From NCBI GenBank assembly GCA_902806575.1, contig CADCXD010000005.1, positions 3,472,001 to 3,536,000 on the forward strand: a stretch of DNA of 64,000 nucleotides, read 5' to 3'. Within the stretch, counting starts at the first letter, position 1; each line of letters begins with the position of its first letter. Below, piece after piece: positions 59,802 to 64,000 of this stretch. Position numbers and translations under genes: made by a program. Under the pieces are notes generated by a model. The model did not search any database. It saw nothing but the letters and a program-made list of their open reading frames with translations, and was not told the origin of the DNA. This stretch comes from Jackrogersella multiformis. Lineage: Eukaryota > Ascomycota > Sordariomycetes > Xylariales > Hypoxylaceae.

Positions 59802-60660
59802 TTCTTATTCCACCAGATCAGTCTGGAGCGTTTCGAGTAGATCGGCCGAACTGTTTAGGACGTCGACCTAGGTTAGATAATTTGTACTTTGAGAGGTATA
59901 GTTGTCAGCTTGTTAATTGAGTAGGTACCTAGTACGTAAAATCCATGTACGTACGTGGCTTTACACTGCAGTGAAAATCACTTCAGCTATTATCAATCTT
60001 TGACTGAACAGGATGTGGTCTGAAACATACCTACCTAGGTACCTAGTATGTACATAGGTATGCACATAACATCATGATAAAGATGACCGGTTAACTGCAG
60101 ATGAGGTCGATTTAACCTACCTAGGTATGTATGGGGGGAGAGTGTGGGGGCAGAGCGGAGGATCGATCATGTTGCAATGAATGATCTTAAGGTAAGACCG
60201 GGGTGCCGGGGTGCCGGGGGGGGGTGCCAACAACATTAAAGTTACCTACCTAGGTACCTAAATACCTAGCGGAGATAGCTTCATTTTCTTGCTTCTTGCT
60301 GCACGTCAGCCCGGCAGCCTGCTTTCAAGTTACACGATAAAACAAGGACTTTACAGCCGCGTTAAGTAACCTCCTTAAAAATTTATAATAATCGATTAAT
60401 TAATTATAAAATCTCGTTTTAAAATATTATTAATAAAAATAACTTTAAAATTAAAACCGAATATTACCGAATCGTTTAAAAAACACCTATTTAAGTACTT
60501 AATATATATATATACTTATATATATATTAACGGTAACGTGCTAAGAGACACCGTAGTATAAGCTGAGTGCAATTGTTTATAAATCCTTGCAAACCACGTT
60601 GCAAGTCGTAAGCACGAACTAGACAAGCAGCAATACAATCATCAACTTGTCTTTTGCACC
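59802..60660. other. Interval with AT-rich island and TACCTAGGTA elements
   Basis: Contains TACCTACCTAGGTACCTAG at 60029-60047, further copies at 60116-60128 and 60243-60268, a G run near 60215-60226, and an AT-rich island at about 60370-60535 ending in TATATATATATA. It includes the promoter of the rhodopsin-like gene. Confidence 0.5.
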
Positions 60661-61936
60661 ATGTCTAGGACTAGCCAACCCACCTATGAACATCCACCGC
60701 ATGGTGTCAGTAGACGGGAAGTTGACACCATTGCGGTAGACGCGGCTTTCACTTTCTTAGCGACAGTCCTAGTAGTCCTACGCTTTGTTTCGCGGAGAGT
60801 TTCGGTGGCCTCAAGACTATGGTGGGACGACTGGACAGCTCTGTTGTCCCTGCTTGCCGCGATCGCCTTTTTCATTCTCGGCGTTGTGAACAGGACTGTT
60901 GGTGGTGCCGGCTACCATATCCAGACGTATAGTCGAGAGCAACTATCGACCTTCTTTCAGGTATCTTCTTCCTTCCTTCCTTCTCTTAGCTTTCCCGTTT
61001 CTTGATGACCACGATCAGCTCGGCATACTAACCAGGTACCCCATCTTCTATTAGCTATCCCTCGCAGTCACTGTCCTTTACAATGTCAGCATCTCACTAT
61101 CGAAAGCTTCCGTTCTCCTATTATATGAGCGCATCTTCTCCGTGGATCGACGAATTCACATGTGGATCCAGATTATGCTGGTACTCGTTTTAGCATATTT
61201 CCTTGCTGCTGCCGCCGGTCTCATCTTCGTCACTAACCCTGTGGAAGCCCAGTGGAAGTACTGGCTTCCCCACACGACAATACATAAAAAGGAGTTTTAT
61301 CTCGTGATGGGCATCGTCAATCCCCTTTTTGACGTCGTAATCCTATGCATCCCACAGTTTAGAGTGTGGAAACTGCAGCAGCCATGGTATAAACGACTTC
61401 TTCTTTCATTAATCTTCTTATTAGGAAGCTTGTAAGTGTAGATAATTAATAGCGAGTGGCATACGATCCCAGCTAACTGACCTTCGTAGTGTTTGCATTG
61501 CAAGCATCGTAAGGATTGTTTCCATTCAAACCATTGACGTAATGGACTTGACCTGTGAGTTCAATGTTACCCCTACCGCATCGTATCCTACTCACAGTCT
61601 CCAGACACATATCACGACACGACGATCTGGACGATCGTGGAAATGAACGTATCGATCATCTGCGCCTGCCTACCAGTTCTTTCAGGAGTAGTCACCCTTG
61701 CTAAGCAAAAGTTGAAGAGTATTGCAGCTAGGTCGAAACAGTCTAACGATCAAGAGATAGGAGACGGCTATTACTTACCACTAACCACCCCTAAGAATAG
61801 AACAGGACAGTTCACGCCTGTTGGACACGTCCATGCAACAACCATTGGCACTACATTCAAGACTGATGATACGCACTTTATTGGTCTAGGACAGATTCCA
61901 GCGGTACACGTGCGAAGGGACGTGACCGTGGGCTAG
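60661..61936 (+). CDS. Seven-TM fungal rhodopsin-like membrane protein (SAT4/PTH11-type)
   Basis: Integral membrane protein of the fungal rhodopsin-domain family, often found near secondary-metabolite clusters, with unknown biochemical role. Exons 60661-60960, 61055-61431, 61490-61554 and 61605-61936 give 357 residues. TM1 is FTFLATVLVVLRFVSRR, followed by the family signature WWDDWTALLSLLAAIAFFILG (TM2). Later helices include YNVSISLSKASVLLLYERIF, IQIMLVLVLAYFLAAAAGLIF, VNPLFDVVILCIPQFRVWKL, LLLSLIFLLGSLFVCIASIVRI and VEMNVSIICACLPVL. The cytoplasmic tail is polar. The last acceptor is the CCAG before ACACATATC, which restores phase (intron 50 bp). It converges on the FAD oxidase. Confidence 0.87.
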
Positions 61937-62256
61937 ACGGTACCTCAAGCAAGAAGATTTTGTCAGTGACGCGAATACTAGGTCAATCTTTCCTATTATT
62001 CCTGTCTCCGCCCATATCGGTAGTCTGTAAAATATGATTTTCTTAATCTTAACACACAAGGGAAATCAGTCGATAGAATGTGTAAGAATTGAGTGCGGGG
62101 CGTTGATCAGTTACTTACCTACCTACCTACCTCTACCTAGGTATGCGTACTTTCACTATATTTTGAAAACACGGGCGAACGGATAGAAATATAAATTCTA
62201 ATAGATAGGTACAAATGGACAATCTTTCTCATTCGTCAAAAGTTGCGAGGTTGAAA
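61937..62256. other. Convergent 3' interval
   Basis: 320 bp with TACCTACCTACCTACCTCTACCTAGGTA at 62116-62143; no gene seen. Confidence 0.5.
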
Positions 62257-64000
62257 TCATTTACTGCGACAAAGCCTTCCATCACCATCCGGGACCCAAG
62301 CCTCACTTCCCACAGCCGTGTTCGCAAAGAACAGATCATGTGGATCATAGACCTTCTTTATACTCTTCAACTTGGCGTAGTTCACCCCATAAAAACTCTG
62401 CTGCCAATCTGTTTGCTGAAAGTTAGCCTCGTTAAGATATGCTCCTCCTTCGGGAGCCAATGCAGTCAAGGCTGGTATTGTGACGTTGAGTAGATACTGG
62501 TCAGCAGCCAAGTTCACATCTCGGGTACTGTTGAAGTCCCAGGGTGCGAATGTGAGCAACGTCAGAATGCTGTCACGCCAGGCAGGTAACACAGCGTTGG
62601 GTGAGAGATTGTTCCCGACTACGCCATGCCTCACATTGAGTGCGATACCTCCTGTTTGATAATTCCCCCCAGGGTGTACGCTTAGTTTTAGGGCCTCAAT
62701 CAGATCAGTGTTTGATGTTGAGTTCTCCACTAAGCGTCTTGGAATTAAGCGCCCGCCTATAGACACGTCGATAATATTGATTAGTGGCAGGCCATACGGC
62801 AATGGGCCAAGGTATTGATTGAAATGTTCCAAAAAGGTTGGGTACGATGTAACTGAGGATGTGACCGGAACCGCCAAATCGTTCATCTTGGATAGAAATG
62901 GCTGTAGCAAGGCCGACACTTCTTGCTGAGTTTTGCCCGGTGCGGTCAAGGGAACGACGAAAAAGCTATCGTTGTTTAAAGAATATACAACGGTGGCTCC
63001 GGAATCAACAATTGCCGGAAGTGCGGAGTGAAATTCTTCAACTCCTTTCCAAAAGCTCTCGTCGGGGATGCCTGTCTTATTAAACGACAGAAAAGCCCCA
63101 CCAACGACGCCGTCTTTGAAAGCTTTCACGGTTGCTGAAATGACAACGCCATAAGTGCCGCCTCCACCTCCGCTGAGAGCCCAGTAGAGATCCTCGTTCT
63201 CGAATGGTGATGCAACTAGGTGAGTTCCGTTGGCACTGACGACTTCCCATTCGAGGATCTGGTCGGCGCCCATTCCGTAGGTCGAACTGAGAGTGGAATG
63301 TCCACCGCCTTGCAAGAAACCACCTGCTAATCCAACAGTAGCACACGCTCCGCCCACGACACGGAGCCCAGCGGCATCTGCTGCCGTGTACATTTCGAAA
63401 GCTTGAACGCCAGCTAGTAAGAATGTTAGCGATAGTTTAGGTTACGTTGTGCGAGTTCAAGGAGTTCGTTATTCTCCAAACTCAACTCACCTCCCATCTT
63501 CACTGCTGGGCCAGTATAGGCAGAGCTTGAAAAATCCAAGAAATCAATGGATTTCAGATTATACGTCCAAAGTCCAAGCGCGCCTTTTCCAGTAGATTTC
63601 CCCAGGTAGCTATGCTATGTCAGCATAGAGTTCTTTAAAAGTCTGACCATATCAACTAACTCATGCCCCGTGTTCTTGATCACGATCCTGATGTTGTGTT
63701 TTTGTGCGAATTGGAGTCCAGCAGCAACATCAGATGGAGAGCTCACGTTGACCGTGAAATCAACATAATTTCCAATGTCACAGGCACTCGAACTTGGAGT
63801 GAACGGATCACAGCTCTGGTTCTGCCAATATGGAGCCATAATCTCGGCAGGATAGGGGTAGCTAGTTGGATCAGCACTCAGTATTACTAGGTGCGATAAC
63901 TCTTATTATGTGGTCTGCACCTACTGAGTTTGAGCTAAGCCCCATGTTCCCGCCAGCTGAGAACAGGTCGTCTCGTTATATGTCGACCCGTGGCATATTG
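62257..64000 (-). CDS. Berberine-bridge-type FAD-linked oxidase, 5' end outside the window
   Basis: Secreted or ER-lumen FAD oxidase (FAD_binding_4 plus BBE domain) that oxidises C-N, C-O or C-C bonds in specialised metabolism. Visible exons are 64000-63925 (partial), 63876-63661, 63609-63491 and 63413-62257, each joining in phase. The N-terminal part has a Cys-containing YNETTCSQLAGTW, SYPYPAEIMAPYW and DFTVNVSSPSDV. The FAD domain shows IVIKNTGHDYLGKSTGKGALGLWT, whose His is the usual covalent flavin site, then GGFLQGGGHSTLSSTYG and LSGGGGGTYGVV. The C-terminal BBE element is FYGVNYAKLKSIKKVYDPHDLFF. The signal peptide must lie beyond base 64000. Confidence 0.9.

Noticed and set aside
1..64000. 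CRISPR arrays, phage genes or bacterial operons
   Set aside because: The window is clearly eukaryotic with spliceosomal introns; the regularly repeated words are short palindromic repeats without unique spacers of constant length.

Overview
The window comes from a filamentous ascomycete (Pezizomycotina, most likely a Sordariomycete). Most genes carry one to six short introns (about 41-236 bp, mostly 50-75) with GTRNGT donors and CTRAC/CTAAT-type branch sites. The families are fungal: a nimE-type cyclin B, Rtt109, a Zn2Cys6 regulator, DMATS, SAT4-like rhodopsin proteins, tannase and Dal5-type MFS. Long gene-free stretches are full of the palindromic word TACCTAGGTA and its variants. No rRNA, tRNA or CRISPR array was recognised. 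Gene models below were spliced by hand and checked for reading phase; transcript ends are not known.

Layout, left half (1-40 kb, mostly housekeeping): a 6.1 kb gene-free leader region; mitotic cyclin B (6.15-8.52 kb, +); a 2-oxoglutarate/Fe(II) dioxygenase (10.45-11.60, -); an AT-hook protein (13.80-14.53, +); an aprataxin-type HIT protein (15.17-16.16, -) diverging from a DHX57-like DExH helicase (16.78-21.21, +); a 61-residue spliced membrane protein (21.60-21.85, -); a degenerate coding fragment (22.06-22.34, -); an S28 peptidase (23.6-25.4, +) converging on a Zn2Cys6 factor (25.9-27.6, -); a D-2-hydroxyacid dehydrogenase (30.4-31.8, +); a single-pass surface protein (33.0-34.9, -); Rtt109 (37.0-38.7, -) diverging from mitoribosomal protein mL57 (39.3-40.3, +); a possible papain-fold protein (40.8-41.5, -) diverging from a membrane protein (41.9-42.9, +).

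Layout, right half (43-64 kb, accessory and metabolic): a tannase/feruloyl esterase (43.4-45.1, -) diverging from a Dal5-type transporter (46.1-47.7, +). Then comes a likely specialised-metabolite cluster: an MIO-type aromatic ammonia-lyase (49.5-51.9, -), a DMATS-type aromatic prenyltransferase (52.8-54.3, -), two tandemly duplicated cytochrome P450s (55.2-57.1 and 57.9-59.8, +), a seven-TM rhodopsin-like protein (60.7-61.9, +) and a berberine-bridge-type FAD oxidase (62.3 kb to beyond the window end, -). Together these suggest deamination or rearrangement of an aromatic amino acid, prenylation, and several oxidations. The combination of a MIO lyase with a DMATS enzyme is the most interesting signal here. 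The lyase also has an unusual Glu-Leu pair at its substrate-selectivity position, and the cluster probably continues past base 64000.
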